From assembly GCA_034429215.1 (NCBI GenBank), contig DAOUGI010000074.1, positions 1 to 53,411 of the forward strand: DNA of 53,411 nucleotides, written 5' to 3'. Both the position numbers and the translations under genes were made by a program. Position 1 is the stretch's first letter. Each line of letters opens with the position of its first letter. The notes below the pieces were generated by a model. It worked only from the letters and a program-made list of their open reading frames with translations. It did no database searches and was not told the origin of the DNA. Origin of the DNA: JAFGOG01 sp034429215. GTDB taxonomy: Bacteria > Chloroflexota > Anaerolineae > JAAYZQ01. Positions 1 to 7,059 of the stretch are shown here, piece by piece.

Positions 1-514
1 CCAGCCGCTCGAACCGCCGCACGGCCGGCCCGGCCTGCCGCCGGTAGGCCAGCCACAGCCGCTGGTCGGCCCACACCGCCCGCTGGATCGCCTGCAAATG
101 GGGCGCCGGCTCCTCGGCCTGCCAGCCGGTCCAGTCGAGGTGGATCCGCTGCCGGACCCAGGCCTCGTCGCGGCGGCGCTCGGCCGGCAGGGCCGCGCTC
201 AGCTTGAGCAGGGCCGCTTTGAGCTCCTGCCCCACCCCAAGCTGCGCCAGCGCCGCCGGGATGGTCAGCATGAACAGCGCCCGGACCTCCTCTTCGGTCA
301 GCCCGGTCAGTGTGGTGCGGTAGCTGTCGAGCAGGGCGCACCCCCCGCCCGGCCCCCGCTCGGCGTAGACCGGCACCCCCGCCGCGCTCAGCGCGTCGAG
401 GTCGCGGTAGACGGTGCGCACCGACACCTCCAGCTCATCGGCTAGCGCCCGGGCCGGCATCTTGCCCCGCACCTGGAGCAGCATCAGCATCGACAACAGA
501 CGGTCAGCTCGCAT
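1..514 (-). CDS. WYL/YafY-family transcriptional regulator, 3' part outside window
   Basis: Reading leftward from an ATG at 514, 171 codons stay open to the window edge, so only the N-terminal half is present. Residues 1-55 form a DeoR/YafY-type winged helix (MRADRLLSML, then LADELEVSVRTVYRDLDALS), followed by the GVPVYAERGPGGGC turn typical of YafY regulators. The stretch after that (TGLTEEEVRALFML) matches the start of the helical linker before a WYL ligand-binding domain; the window cuts off near the first WYL strand (LAYRRQAGPAVRRFERL). The gene is divergent from a GyrI-like protein across a large palindrome, which is the usual genomic pairing for this family. WYL proteins bind DNA and sense small ligands; the ligand here is unknown. 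Confidence 0.88.
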   Translation of the reverse strand, partial: MRADRLLSMLMLLQVRGKMPARALADELEVSVRTVYRDLDALSAAGVPVYAERGPGGGCALLDSYRTTLTGLTEEEVRALFMLTIPAALAQLGVGQELKAALLKLSAALPAERRRDEAWVRQRIHLDWTGWQAEEPAPHLQAIQRAVWADQRLWLAYRRQAGPAVRRFERL

Positions 515-521
515 ACTCCCA

Positions 522-570
522 TTATACCACACTATACCTGACACAAGATGTCAGGTATAGTGTGGTATAA
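522..570. promoter_or_regulatory. 49-bp perfect palindrome between divergent WYL regulator and GyrI-like gene
   Basis: Two perfect 22-bp arms (522-543 and 549-570) flank the 5-base centre CAAGA. Each arm carries ACCTGACA/TGTCAGGT near the centre and TGTGGTATAA at its outer end. The outer ends are extended -10 boxes facing outwards: TATAAT on the minus strand (526-521) and TATAAC on the plus strand (566-571). Neither has a recognisable -35 at 17 bases, so both may depend on the WYL protein bound to the central TGTCAGG sequences. Confidence 0.8.
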
Positions 571-647
571 CGAGTACAGAATATCGAAAGCGTGTACAAT
601 ATGGCAGTTCTAATTTCCGGCAAAAGCGATACGAAGGAGGGATTGAC

Positions 648-1103
648 ATGAGCGATCTGGAAGTGCGGTTCGAGCAGCTGCCCCCCATGCGGGTGGCGAG
701 TTTTCACGGCTTTGGGCCGAGCCCCGAGCCGGTGGCCTGGGAAAAGCTGGCGGCGTGGGCCCGGCCGAGGGGGTACCTGGCCGATCCGGCCCATCACCGG
801 GTCTTTGGCTTTAACAACCCCGACCCGTCGCCGAGCAGCCCCAACTATGGCTACGAGTTCTGGATTCAGGTCGGGCCGGAGGTGCAGCCCGAGCCCGACG
901 TGCCGATCAAAGAGTTTGGCGGGGGGCTGTACGCCGTGGCCCGCTCTCACGGCCTGGAAGAGATCGGCCCCACCTGGAGCAAGCTGGTGGCCTGGTGTGA
1001 GGACAGCCCCTACCGCTGGGGCTGCCACTGCCTGGAAGCGAGCGTCGCCGGCGTGCCCGAGGCGGACCTGATCCTCGACCTGTACTTGCCCCTCGCCGAG
1101 TAG
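648..1103 (+). CDS. GyrI-like / AraC effector-binding-domain protein
   Basis: The 151-residue soluble protein has the layout of the GyrI-like small-molecule-binding fold (SOUL/Rob effector domain): a first strand with LEVRFEQLPPMRVASFHGFGPSPE, a WEKLAAWA helix, the central YGYEFWIQVGPEVQ strand, GGGLYAVARSHG, and a second half-repeat ending in LDLYLPLAE. It starts with ATG after a strong AAGGAGGG site at about 635. It has no DNA-binding domain and is transcribed away from the WYL regulator, so it may bind or sequester the same kind of hydrophobic ligand. Stand-alone family members include gyrase inhibitors and drug-binding proteins; the actual role here is not evident. Confidence 0.82.
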   Translation: MSDLEVRFEQLPPMRVASFHGFGPSPEPVAWEKLAAWARPRGYLADPAHHRVFGFNNPDPSPSSPNYGYEFWIQVGPEVQPEPDVPIKEFGGGLYAVARSHGLEEIGPTWSKLVAWCEDSPYRWGCHCLEASVAGVPEADLILDLYLPLAE

Positions 1104-1110
1104 GAGGGTT

Positions 1111-1153
1111 GGACGCAGATGACGCTGATCAAACATCAGCGTCATCTGCGTCC
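1111..1153. repeat. perfect 19-bp inverted repeat built from the CGCAGAT dispersed repeat
   Basis: Arms 1111-1129 and 1135-1153 (starting GGACGCAGATGACGCTGAT) are exact reverse complements around CAAAC. It lies between convergent genes (648-1103 and 1179-1784) and can act as a transcription barrier, although no T-run follows. Related single-arm copies are at 36577-36613 and 43048-43080. Confidence 0.8.
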
Positions 1154-1178
1154 CGCATACAGGTCCCGCCGGGGGCCG

Positions 1179-1784
1179 CTACATCCCAAACAGCGACATG
1201 ATCGCCAAAAAGATGACGTGCTCGCCCATGGCCCACACCACCGTCCGGTCGCGCCGGACCTGCCAGCCCCAGCCCAGGCCGGCCAGAAGGGTGACGACCG
1301 TCAGGGCGATGGCCCCCACCCACGGGCTGACGCCGGCCGGGGTTTGCAGGAAAGCCTTGGGCGCGTGCCACAGCCCAAACAGCGCCGCCTGGAGCAGGAT
1401 GCCGCGCAGCGGCCTGCCCCCGCACAGCCGGATCGACGCCGGCAGCAGCGCCCCGCGGAAAAACAGCTCCTGGGCCACGCCGCTGGCCAGCGGCCAGGCG
1501 AGCGTCCGCAGCGGGTCAAAGCCGACCCACCGGCCCGACAGGAGCGGGGCGAGCAGGACCGGCGCCACCAGGATCAGCGCTGCCAGCCCCGGCCGCGACA
1601 GGGGCCCCGCCCGCACCGTCCAATCGCCGTTGCGGTAGCCGGCCCGCCACAGCACGGCCACGGCCAGCAGGCCGGGCAGAAACTCGAGGGCGGCGTGCAG
1701 GCCCTCGCTCAGCGGCGCGGTATAGACGGCGGTGTAGGCGGCCCACAGGGCCAGGACGATGGCGGCGGCTCGTTTGTCGATCAT
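1179..1784 (-). CDS. CPBP-family intramembrane protease (CAAX protease-like)
   Basis: A 201-residue, mostly hydrophobic protein with about six membrane segments. Residues near 115-120 read AQELFFRG, corresponding to the EExxxR motif of CPBP (Abi/CAAX prenyl protease-like) intramembrane glutamic proteases, FGLWHAP matches the FxxxH motif, and MGEHVIF supplies the last conserved His. The first glutamate of EExxxR is Gln here while the second Glu and Arg are kept, so activity is uncertain. Family members process or protect peptides and bacteriocins at the membrane. It is monocistronic, convergent with the GyrI-like gene and separated from the next gene by a short gap. Confidence 0.82.
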   Translation of the reverse strand: MIDKRAAAIVLALWAAYTAVYTAPLSEGLHAALEFLPGLLAVAVLWRAGYRNGDWTVRAGPLSRPGLAALILVAPVLLAPLLSGRWVGFDPLRTLAWPLASGVAQELFFRGALLPASIRLCGGRPLRGILLQAALFGLWHAPKAFLQTPAGVSPWVGAIALTVVTLLAGLGWGWQVRRDRTVVWAMGEHVIFLAIMSLFGM

Positions 1785-1815
1785 GGGGTGTTGAGGTCCT
1801 ATTGATTTTGTTCGG

Positions 1816-2043
1816 CTATGCCAGAACCACGACCTCTACAGGCCGTTCGACGGCAAGACTCTTGCGGTGAAGCTTGAGGCGTTCAATTTCGTGCAAGGTC
1901 TCTGCGGTGAGATAACTCTCCCCGCAGTGAGGACAGCTGATCACCGGGATGTTTTCTATTACCAACAGGTCATTTCCCTTGCCATAGGTTCTGGCAACCC
2001 GATAGACTCGTGCGCCCTCTTGACCGCAGATATCACATATCAT
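1816..2043 (-). CDS. YgiT/MqsA-type zinc-finger antitoxin-like protein
   Basis: The 75-residue protein starts MICDICGQEG and has two Cys-x2-Cys knuckles (C3/C6 and C37/C40, SCPHCGESY), the zinc-binding N-terminal domain of MqsA/YgiT antitoxins; the tail from TAETLHEIERLKL is a short helix and strand without the C-terminal HTH. Stand-alone YgiT-type fingers are usually encoded directly after a DUF4258 toxin, and here the upstream reading frame is the first 23 residues of such a toxin, so this is an orphaned antitoxin. Its ATG lies inside the toxin remnant. It may still bind its old operator or be decaying. Confidence 0.82.
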   Translation of the reverse strand: MICDICGQEGARVYRVARTYGKGNDLLVIENIPVISCPHCGESYLTAETLHEIERLKLHRKSLAVERPVEVVVLA

Positions 2044-2110
2044 GGAGCGTCATCACATATTGGCGTGTCCGGATCCTTTCGCGCATGCGTCCCAGGATCT
2101 GTTCGAACAT
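2033..2110 (-). pseudogene. DUF4258-type toxin remnant (N-terminal 25 codons)
   Basis: Starting at ATG 2110, the frame encodes a 25-residue peptide (MFEQILGRMRERIRTR, QYVMTLHDM) and stops at 2033, overlapping the antitoxin start by 11 bases. The pattern of a short helix, then R-x-YVMTLH, is the opening of DUF4258 proteins, where the conserved His is followed by about 60 more residues (HAxEEM...). Here the reading frame runs from that His straight into the antitoxin start codon, so the body of the toxin appears to have been removed by an internal deletion. It retains a promoter at 2140-2168. The assignment rests on family knowledge of the N-terminus. Confidence 0.62.
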
Positions 2111-2139
2111 GAGATCCCCTCACCGCTTAAGTGCTTGCG

Positions 2140-2168
2140 ATTATAGCACATAGAGACAGGGAGGGCAA
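2140..2168 (-). promoter_or_regulatory. sigma-70-type promoter of the toxin remnant/antitoxin unit
   Basis: On the minus strand TTGCCC (2168-2163), 17 bases, TATAAT (2145-2140), with a TGTGC extended -10. Transcription would start near 2133, about 23 bases before the remnant ATG at 2110. Confidence 0.7.
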
Positions 2169-2215
2169 GTATGTAGTGATCGGTCTGGCGGGTGGGATAG
2201 ACCACCGCGGCTCGC

Positions 2216-2812
2216 TCACTCGGCCGGCTCGGCGGTGGGATCGCCCAGCCAGCGCACGTTCGACTCGTACACCATCCGCCAGTAGATCGGCTCCTGGTCC
2301 ACGGCAAAGACGTCGCGCACCACCCAATCGCGGGGCGGGCTGCCCATCGCATCGCCCCAGTAGGGCTGCTCCCGGCTGAAAACGTCGAACACATAGATCT
2401 GGGGCATGCCGTCGCGGTCCAGGACCTGGACCAGGACGCGCGCCCCGCCGGCCGAGCGCGAGCTGCAGGTCACGTGCGGCTCGCAGCAGGTCGTCCACCA
2501 CTGGGGCTCGAACACGGTAAACTCGGACGCGCCCAGGCCCAGCAGCTCGCCGGTCACCTGCTCGCGCCGCTGCTCCAGCCGGGCCGTCCGCTCGGCCTCC
2601 GAGGCGGCCACCTCCCAGCGGTCGATGGCCGCCCGGCGGTCGCCGCGCAGGATCGCCTTCATATAGGCCGAGATCTCGGCCTGGGGCGTCTCGCCGGCCA
2701 GCCGCTCGCGCCACTCGCCCGGCGCGACCGAGACCAGCACGGCGGCGGCGACGCCGCACAGCAGCAACAGCAGGACGGCGGCGATGATGATCCAGAGAAA
2801 CCGTTTGTTCAT
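2216..2812 (-). CDS. hypothetical protein with N-terminal membrane anchor
   Basis: The 198-residue protein begins MNKRFLWIIIAAVLLLLLC, a single membrane anchor or uncleaved signal, followed by an exported domain. The segment AEISAYMKAILRGDRRAAIDRWEV looks like the first helix of an NTF2-like/DUF4864-type fold, as in many small exported proteins with ISxYMxAI starts, but no catalytic motif is visible. It has three adjacent Cys-containing spots (TTCCEPHVTC) that could form disulfides outside the cell. It stands alone with palindromic repeats on its upstream side. Function unknown. Confidence 0.72.
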   Translation of the reverse strand: MNKRFLWIIIAAVLLLLLCGVAAAVLVSVAPGEWRERLAGETPQAEISAYMKAILRGDRRAAIDRWEVAASEAERTARLEQRREQVTGELLGLGASEFTVFEPQWWTTCCEPHVTCSSRSAGGARVLVQVLDRDGMPQIYVFDVFSREQPYWGDAMGSPPRDWVVRDVFAVDQEPIYWRMVYESNVRWLGDPTAEPAE

Positions 2813-2818
2813 GGAAAC

Positions 2819-2930
2819 TCCCCCTCACCCCAACCCCTCTCCCCCTGGGAGAGGGGCTAATACCCTCTCCCTTTGGGAGACCGCTGTACAGTGCCACCGG
2901 CAAGGTGGCAGGGCAGGGTGAGGGTGATTT
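2819..2930. repeat. CCCTCACCCC...GGGTGAGGG dispersed palindromic repeat (family R1), copy 1
   Basis: Imperfect inverted repeat with outer arms CCCTCACCC/GGGTGAGGG and nested CTCTCCC/GGGAGAG and GCCACC/GGTGGC stems. Other copies in this window lie at 3626-3725, 5068-5104, 18127-18225, 21748-21832, 26508-26583, 30601-30650, 31824-31868 and 43777-43828, always between genes. Confidence 0.85.
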
Positions 2931-2969
2931 ATTGTAGCACCACCGGCCTGAAAAGAAAAGTCGCGGCTT

Positions 2970-2998
2970 TTGCCGAAAACGGCACGTCGTGTTATTAT
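2970..2998 (+). promoter_or_regulatory. promoter of the DEDDh exonuclease gene
   Basis: TTGCCG (2970-2975), 17 bases, TATTAT (2993-2998). The transcript would begin near 3005 and carry the 3016-3047 palindrome in its leader, just ahead of the ribosome-binding site. Confidence 0.6.
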
Positions 2999-3015
2999 GT
3001 AGTTTGAAGGGGAAA

Positions 3016-3047
3016 GACCTGACAGGTTTGCGAAAACCTGTCAGGTC
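3016..3047. repeat. GACCTGACAGGT palindrome (family R2), copy 1
   Basis: Arms GACCTGACAGGTTT (3016-3029) and its exact complement (3034-3047) around GCGA. Further copies: 19683-19718, 37549-37582, 38273-38326, 41945-41984, 51432-51469, and a collapsed copy near 48285. Each arm is itself nearly palindromic (ACCTG-A-CAGGT), so the element can form a cruciform. Confidence 0.88.
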
Positions 3048-3066
3048 GGTGGATGAGGGGAAAGCC

Positions 3067-3621
3067 ATGATCGATCCCGGTTTCATTTCCGTCGACGTCG
3101 AGACTTCGGGGCCAAGCCCGGCCGGCTACTCGCTGCTGTCGATCGGCGCCTGCCTGGTGGCCGACCCGAGCCGCACCTTTTACGTCGAATTGCAGCCGAT
3201 CCCCGGCCTGGGGGCGCTGCCCGAGGCGCTGGCGGTGGGCGGGCTGTCGTTGGAGCGCCTGGCCGAGCAGGGCCTGCCGCCGGCCGAGGCGCTGGCCCGC
3301 CTGGAGAGCTGGCTGGAGGAGGTCGTCCCGGCCGGCTTGCACCCGGTCTTTGTCGGCTTTAACGCCCCCTTTGACTGGATGTTCGTCAACGATTACTATC
3401 ATCGTTTCCTGGGCCGAAACCCGTTCGGCCACGGCGCGCTCGACATCCGCAGCTTTTACATGGGCGTCACCGGCGCGGGGTGGTACGAGGCCGGCCTGCG
3501 CCACGTCGCCGCCCGCTATGGCATCACCGATCCGCTCACCCACAACGCCCTGCACGACGCCGTCGACCAGGGCAAGCTGTTCCGCGATATGCTGGAAGAA
3601 CAGTCGGCGGCCATGAGCTAG
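3067..3621 (+). CDS. DEDDh-family 3'-5' exonuclease
   Basis: A 184-residue protein with the three DnaQ-like exonuclease motifs: ExoI FISVDVETSG (residues 5-14), ExoII VGFNAPFDWMF, and ExoIII HNALHDAVDQ, giving the D-E-D-H-D residues that hold two metal ions. Such enzymes trim 3' ends of DNA or RNA in the cytoplasm. The ATG at 3067 is preferred because it follows GAGGGGA; the same frame is open further upstream, but only because it reads through the 3016-3047 repeat, which is not expected to be coding. It is longer than a minimal oligoribonuclease and lacks a polymerase domain, so it is a stand-alone proofreading- or RNase T-like enzyme. Confidence 0.88.
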   Translation: MIDPGFISVDVETSGPSPAGYSLLSIGACLVADPSRTFYVELQPIPGLGALPEALAVGGLSLERLAEQGLPPAEALARLESWLEEVVPAGLHPVFVGFNAPFDWMFVNDYYHRFLGRNPFGHGALDIRSFYMGVTGAGWYEAGLRHVAARYGITDPLTHNALHDAVDQGKLFRDMLEEQSAAMS

Positions 3622-3625
3622 CAAG

Positions 3626-3725
3626 AGCCCCTCTCCCCTGGGGGGGAGAGGGGTTGGGGTGAGGGGGAGTTGCCCCTGACGGGAGATTCCCCCCTCCCCC
3701 GGCCCCTCCCCCAAGGGAGGGGTGA
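3626..3725. repeat. R1-type palindromic repeats, two partial copies
   Basis: A GCCCCTCTCCC...GGGAGAGGGG hairpin with a GGTGAGGGGGAG tail (3626-3668), and CCCCTCCCCC/AGGGAGGGG (around 3695-3723). They lie between two co-directional genes and precede the AAGGAG site at about 3731. Confidence 0.75.
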
Positions 3726-3747
3726 ATCAACAAAGGAGAATGAACCA

Positions 3748-5064
3748 ATGAGCGAAGGACAAAACCTATCCGACGAGATCGCCCGCATCTGCGAATCGGC
3801 CCAACGGCTGGGCATCGAGGTCGACGAGGCCGATGCCCTGCAATGGCTGACGGCCATGGCCACCTGGCAGGCCGGCGGCGACCTGACGGTCAACGCCCGC
3901 ACCGGCGTGTTCGGCCACAAGGTGGTCATGCTCGACTTTAGCGACCAGGAGCTGGCCCGTTTCCGCGAGGTCGGCCGGCTGGTCGAGTTTCAGGACCAGC
4001 CCGGGGTGGTCGAGACGGCGCTGGCCCTGTCGGGCTCGGCGGCCCAGTCCAAGATCCAGTCCTACCCGGGCGACAGCGACTATTTCGAGCGGGTCAACAT
4101 CAAGGCGCCGACGCGCGACGAGGCCTGCCGCATCCTGGCCGCCATCATGCGCGACAAGGCGCTCGGCACGGCCAAGGGGCCCACCTATCAGCTCATCGAG
4201 GTCAAGTTCGGCCAGTACCCGGCCGACCTGGTGCGCGGCGACAAGAAGGTCAAGGCCGGATCGCCGATCGGCTGGACGCCGGCCGAGATCCAGGCCGGGC
4301 AGATCGACGCGTTCAGCCCCGACGGCGCGCCGGCGACGGTCACCTGGGACGGCGTGGCGGCCAGCCCCGGCTGGTGCAAGCTCGACTGGGTGGTGGCCGA
4401 TCCGGTCCGCAAGGTCCTGGCCAACGCCAGCAACATGCTCGACGTCACCTGGGAGGCGCCCGACGGGACGATCACCCCCCTCGACGGCTACCTCGACCCC
4501 TATTTCCAGGAGGTCTATCTCGACGCGACGTCGGTGCCGATCTTTGCCAAGCTGGCCCAGCACGTCTCGGCCGACGCCCTCGACGAGTATGTGGCCCAGC
4601 TCCAGGGTGAGGTGCGCAAATACCTGACCAAGGACGTCAACTATGGCAAGGTGGCCAAGCGGCTGTACAACATCTTTCGCCTGACCGGCTGCTACGAAGA
4701 GGCCGCCTTTCTGCGCGAGCTGTTCGACGAGCCGTCCACCCTGCTGTACCAGGTCTGGTCGCTGATCCGCACCATCGACGACACGGCCAAGCCGGGGGCC
4801 AGCATCGCCATCGACAGCGCCCTGGCCCAGGCCGACGAGCTGATCATGGCCGTCATCCGCATCCTGGAGGGCGGGCAGGAGGCCGAGATCGTCCGCCTCC
4901 TGCTGCGGCTGCGCGACGCGCTCACCCGCCAGCAGCCCGGCCAGGAGCTGATCCCCGAGGCCGAGGCGGCCCGCGCCGAGGTGATCAACATCGTCAACAA
5001 CTTTTTCTACGACAAGCTGACCGCCGTGCCGTCGATCAAGGAGTATATGGATGGGCTGCTGTAG
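3748..5064 (+). CDS. uncharacterised protein with nucleotidyltransferase-like N-terminal motif
   Basis: The 438-residue soluble protein starts at ATG 3748 after AAAGGAG; upstream in-frame codons are repeat sequence. No family is recognised with certainty. Residues ~95-115 contain LSGSAAQSKIQ, then YPGDSDYFERV: a Gly-Ser, 11 residues, Asp-Ser-Asp pattern like the hG[GS]x9-13Dh[DE] core of nucleotidyltransferases, and a later strand TYQLIEVKFGQY could supply the third carboxylate. The middle (QIDAFSPDGAPATVTW) is a beta domain and the C-terminal 170 residues are helical (LRELFDEPSTLL, EIVRLLLRLRDAL). It follows the exonuclease gene and precedes a hydrolase. A nucleotidyltransferase role is an inference only. 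Confidence 0.55.
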   Translation: MSEGQNLSDEIARICESAQRLGIEVDEADALQWLTAMATWQAGGDLTVNARTGVFGHKVVMLDFSDQELARFREVGRLVEFQDQPGVVETALALSGSAAQSKIQSYPGDSDYFERVNIKAPTRDEACRILAAIMRDKALGTAKGPTYQLIEVKFGQYPADLVRGDKKVKAGSPIGWTPAEIQAGQIDAFSPDGAPATVTWDGVAASPGWCKLDWVVADPVRKVLANASNMLDVTWEAPDGTITPLDGYLDPYFQEVYLDATSVPIFAKLAQHVSADALDEYVAQLQGEVRKYLTKDVNYGKVAKRLYNIFRLTGCYEEAAFLRELFDEPSTLLYQVWSLIRTIDDTAKPGASIAIDSALAQADELIMAVIRILEGGQEAEIVRLLLRLRDALTRQQPGQELIPEAEAARAEVINIVNNFFYDKLTAVPSIKEYMDGLL

Positions 5065-5067
5065 GGG

Positions 5068-5104
5068 ACCCTCACCCCAACCCTCCCCCAGAGGGGGAGG
5101 GAGA
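5068..5104. repeat. R1 palindromic repeat, copy 3
   Basis: CCCTCACCCCAACCCTCCCCC...GGGGGAGGG directly after the stop codon at 5064; no T-run follows. Confidence 0.75.
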
Positions 5105-5120
5105 TCTGGAGGAGGATAGC

Positions 5121-6095
5121 ATGAAGCGGATGCTGCGGGCCGTCCTCATCGCGCTGGCCGTCCTGCTGCTCCTCGCCCTGGTCGTCCCGCTGCTGATCCC
5201 GGTGCGGCCGCCGGAGGGGACCGTGCCGGTCGAGCAGTTGGCCGGGCCCGACGGCCGGTTCGCCGATCTGGACGGGGTGCACGTCTACTACAAGGTGGCC
5301 GGCCAGGGGCAGCCGGCCCTGCTGCTGCTGCACGGCTTTGCCGCCAGCCTCTTTTCCTGGCGGGAGGTGATGGGGCCGCTGGCCGAGAGCCACACCGTCG
5401 TCGCCTTTGACCGGCCCGGCTTTGGCCTGACCCGGCGGCCCCTGCCCGGCGAGTGGCAGGGACCGAGTCCGTACGGCGCCGAGGCCCAGGCCGCCCAGAC
5501 CGTGGCGCTGATGGACGCGCTGGGCATCGACCGGGCGGTGCTGGTGGGCAACTCGGCGGGCGGCGCGGTGGCGGTGCTCACCGCGCTGACCTACCCCGAG
5601 CGGGTGCAGGCCCTGGTCCTGGTCGATCCGGCCGTCTACGGCGGCGGACGGCAGCTCCCCGGCGCGGCGCGCTGGCTGCTCGGCGCGCCCCAGGCCCGCC
5701 GGGTGGGGCCGCTGTTCGTCCGCTCGGTCCGCGACTGGGGCATGGACTTTGGCCGCAGCGCCTGGCACGACCCGTCCAAGATCACCGCCGAGGTGTGGGA
5801 CGGCTACCTCGAGCCGCTGCGGGCCGAAAACTGGGACAGGGGGCTGTACGAGGTCGTCCTGGCCGGCCGGTCGCTGGGGCTCGACGAGCGGCTCGGTGAG
5901 ATCCGCGCGCCGGTCCTGGTCGTCACCGGCGACGACGACCGGATCGTGCCCACCGAACAGTCGATCCGCCTGGCCGGCGAGCTGCCCAACGCCGAGCTGG
6001 CGGTGGCGCCCAACTGCGGCCACGTGCCGCACGAAGAGTGCCCCGACTTTTTCCTGGACGCCGTGAACGGCTTCCTGGACGGGCTGCCGGAATAG
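5121..6095 (+). CDS. membrane-anchored alpha/beta hydrolase
   Basis: A 324-residue protein with an N-terminal hydrophobic segment (VLIALAVLLLLALVVPLLI, residues ~9-28) that likely anchors it outside the membrane. The hydrolase core follows: oxyanion loop LLHGFAAS, nucleophile elbow GNSAGG (Ser ~148), acid loop TGDDDRIVP, and catalytic His in NCGHVPHEE. The sequence between strands 6 and 7 (GAARWLLGAPQARRVGPLF) forms a lid. The closest general type is epoxide hydrolase/haloperoxidase-like or carboxylesterase; substrate cannot be told. It starts at ATG 5121 with GGAGGA upstream and lies co-directional with the preceding gene, separated by an R1 repeat. Confidence 0.9.
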   Translation: MKRMLRAVLIALAVLLLLALVVPLLIPVRPPEGTVPVEQLAGPDGRFADLDGVHVYYKVAGQGQPALLLLHGFAASLFSWREVMGPLAESHTVVAFDRPGFGLTRRPLPGEWQGPSPYGAEAQAAQTVALMDALGIDRAVLVGNSAGGAVAVLTALTYPERVQALVLVDPAVYGGGRQLPGAARWLLGAPQARRVGPLFVRSVRDWGMDFGRSAWHDPSKITAEVWDGYLEPLRAENWDRGLYEVVLAGRSLGLDERLGEIRAPVLVVTGDDDRIVPTEQSIRLAGELPNAELAVAPNCGHVPHEECPDFFLDAVNGFLDGLPE

Positions 6096-6117
6096 CGGAT
6101 CATCTATTATCGTAGAC

Positions 6118-6146
6118 TTGCACATTATGGCGACTTCTTGTATAAT
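6118..6146 (+). promoter_or_regulatory. promoter of the recombinase-like gene
   Basis: TTGCAC (6118-6123), 17 bases, TATAAT (6141-6146). Start would be near 6153, giving a leader of roughly 90 bases with a GC-rich imperfect hairpin before the GGGAGGG ribosome-binding site. Confidence 0.75.
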
Positions 6147-6241
6147 AGGATCCACACTCCCCGCCTGGGGAGACCGTTGTCTAGCGCCGTACAGAGTGCG
6201 GCGGCGAAGGACGAGTCTGTTTTCTAAGGGAGGGTAGGAAC

Positions 6242-7018
6242 ATGCGTGAGATGATCGATTCTTTTCTGACTTGGCTGGTGGAAAAAAAGAATAGCAGTGA
6301 GAACACGATCATGGCCTATCGCAACGATCTCGGCCAGTTCTGGACCTTTATGGAAGCCGGCTCGACCGCCAAGTCGTGGGCGGCCGTGACCGAGGCCGAC
6401 ATCCTGGCTTATCTCAATGACATCGAATCGCGCGAATACGCTCCGGCGACGGTGGCCCGCAAGATGGCCGCCGTGCGCTCTTTCTTCCATTACCTGGTTT
6501 TGACCGATGTCCTGACCGACGATCCGACCTTGCAGGTGGGCGCCAGCGCCCCGGTGCGCCCTTCCCCGTCGCAGCTTTCCCAGGAAGTGGCCCAGCAGCT
6601 CCTCGACAGCGTCACCAACCAGAACCCCCTGTCCCTGCGCGACCGGGCGTTGATGGGGCTGGTGGCCGGCGTGGGGCTCAAGACCAGCCAGGTAGTGGCC
6701 CTCAACCGCCAGGACCTGGAGCTGGGAGCGGAAGGCAGCGTGGTCCAGGTGCGGGGCCGGCGCCGCCGGGAGCGGGTCGTGTCCTTGCCGGCGGCGGTGG
6801 TGGCCGACCTGGAGCTGTACCTGGCCAAGGGCTGGCCGCGCCTGGGAGGCACGGTCCGGGAAGAGGATCTGCCCGGCATGCCCCTGTTCCTCAACGCGCG
6901 CGGGACCCGGCTGAGCCGGCAGGGGCTGTGGCTGGTCCTGAAAGAGCGCGGCGAAGACGCCGGGCTCGGCCGTGGGATATCGCCCCGGGCGCTGCGCGGC
7001 GCTTCGGCAGGCGACTGA
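6242..7018 (+). CDS. tyrosine-recombinase-like protein, catalytically degenerate and C-terminally short
   Basis: Residues 1-90 are a clear SAM-like core-binding domain of XerC/D recombinases (SENTIMAYRNDLGQFWTFME, TVARKMAAVRSFFHYLVL). The catalytic half starts normally (LRDRALMGLVAGVGLKTSQVVAL), but the first catalytic Arg of GLRxSE is Lys, the HxLRH motif reads SPRALRG, and the protein stops at 258 residues, before the His/Trp and the Tyr nucleophile expected about 40 residues later. It therefore cannot cut DNA by the usual mechanism. It keeps a good promoter and a normal ribosome-binding site, so it may be expressed as a DNA-binding protein rather than be a dead gene. Confidence 0.8.
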   Translation: MREMIDSFLTWLVEKKNSSENTIMAYRNDLGQFWTFMEAGSTAKSWAAVTEADILAYLNDIESREYAPATVARKMAAVRSFFHYLVLTDVLTDDPTLQVGASAPVRPSPSQLSQEVAQQLLDSVTNQNPLSLRDRALMGLVAGVGLKTSQVVALNRQDLELGAEGSVVQVRGRRRRERVVSLPAAVVADLELYLAKGWPRLGGTVREEDLPGMPLFLNARGTRLSRQGLWLVLKERGEDAGLGRGISPRALRGASAGD

Positions 7019-7026
7019 GAAGGTCC

Positions 7027-7059
7027 AGAAACCGAGTTTCTACCAGGAACTCGGTTTCT
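7027..7059 (+). terminator. hairpin after the recombinase-like gene
   Basis: Arms AGAAACCGAGTT (7027-7038) and AACTCGGTTTCT (7048-7059) around TCTACCAGG, followed by CTTT. The stem is of terminator length but the T-tract is weak. A related GAAACC/GGTTTC hairpin lies at 36639-36655, so this may also be a dispersed repeat. Confidence 0.6.

Noticed and set aside
2989..3066. N-terminal extension of the exonuclease to an upstream ATG
   Set aside because: The extra codons translate the R2 palindrome, and the ribosome-binding site fits the ATG at 3067.
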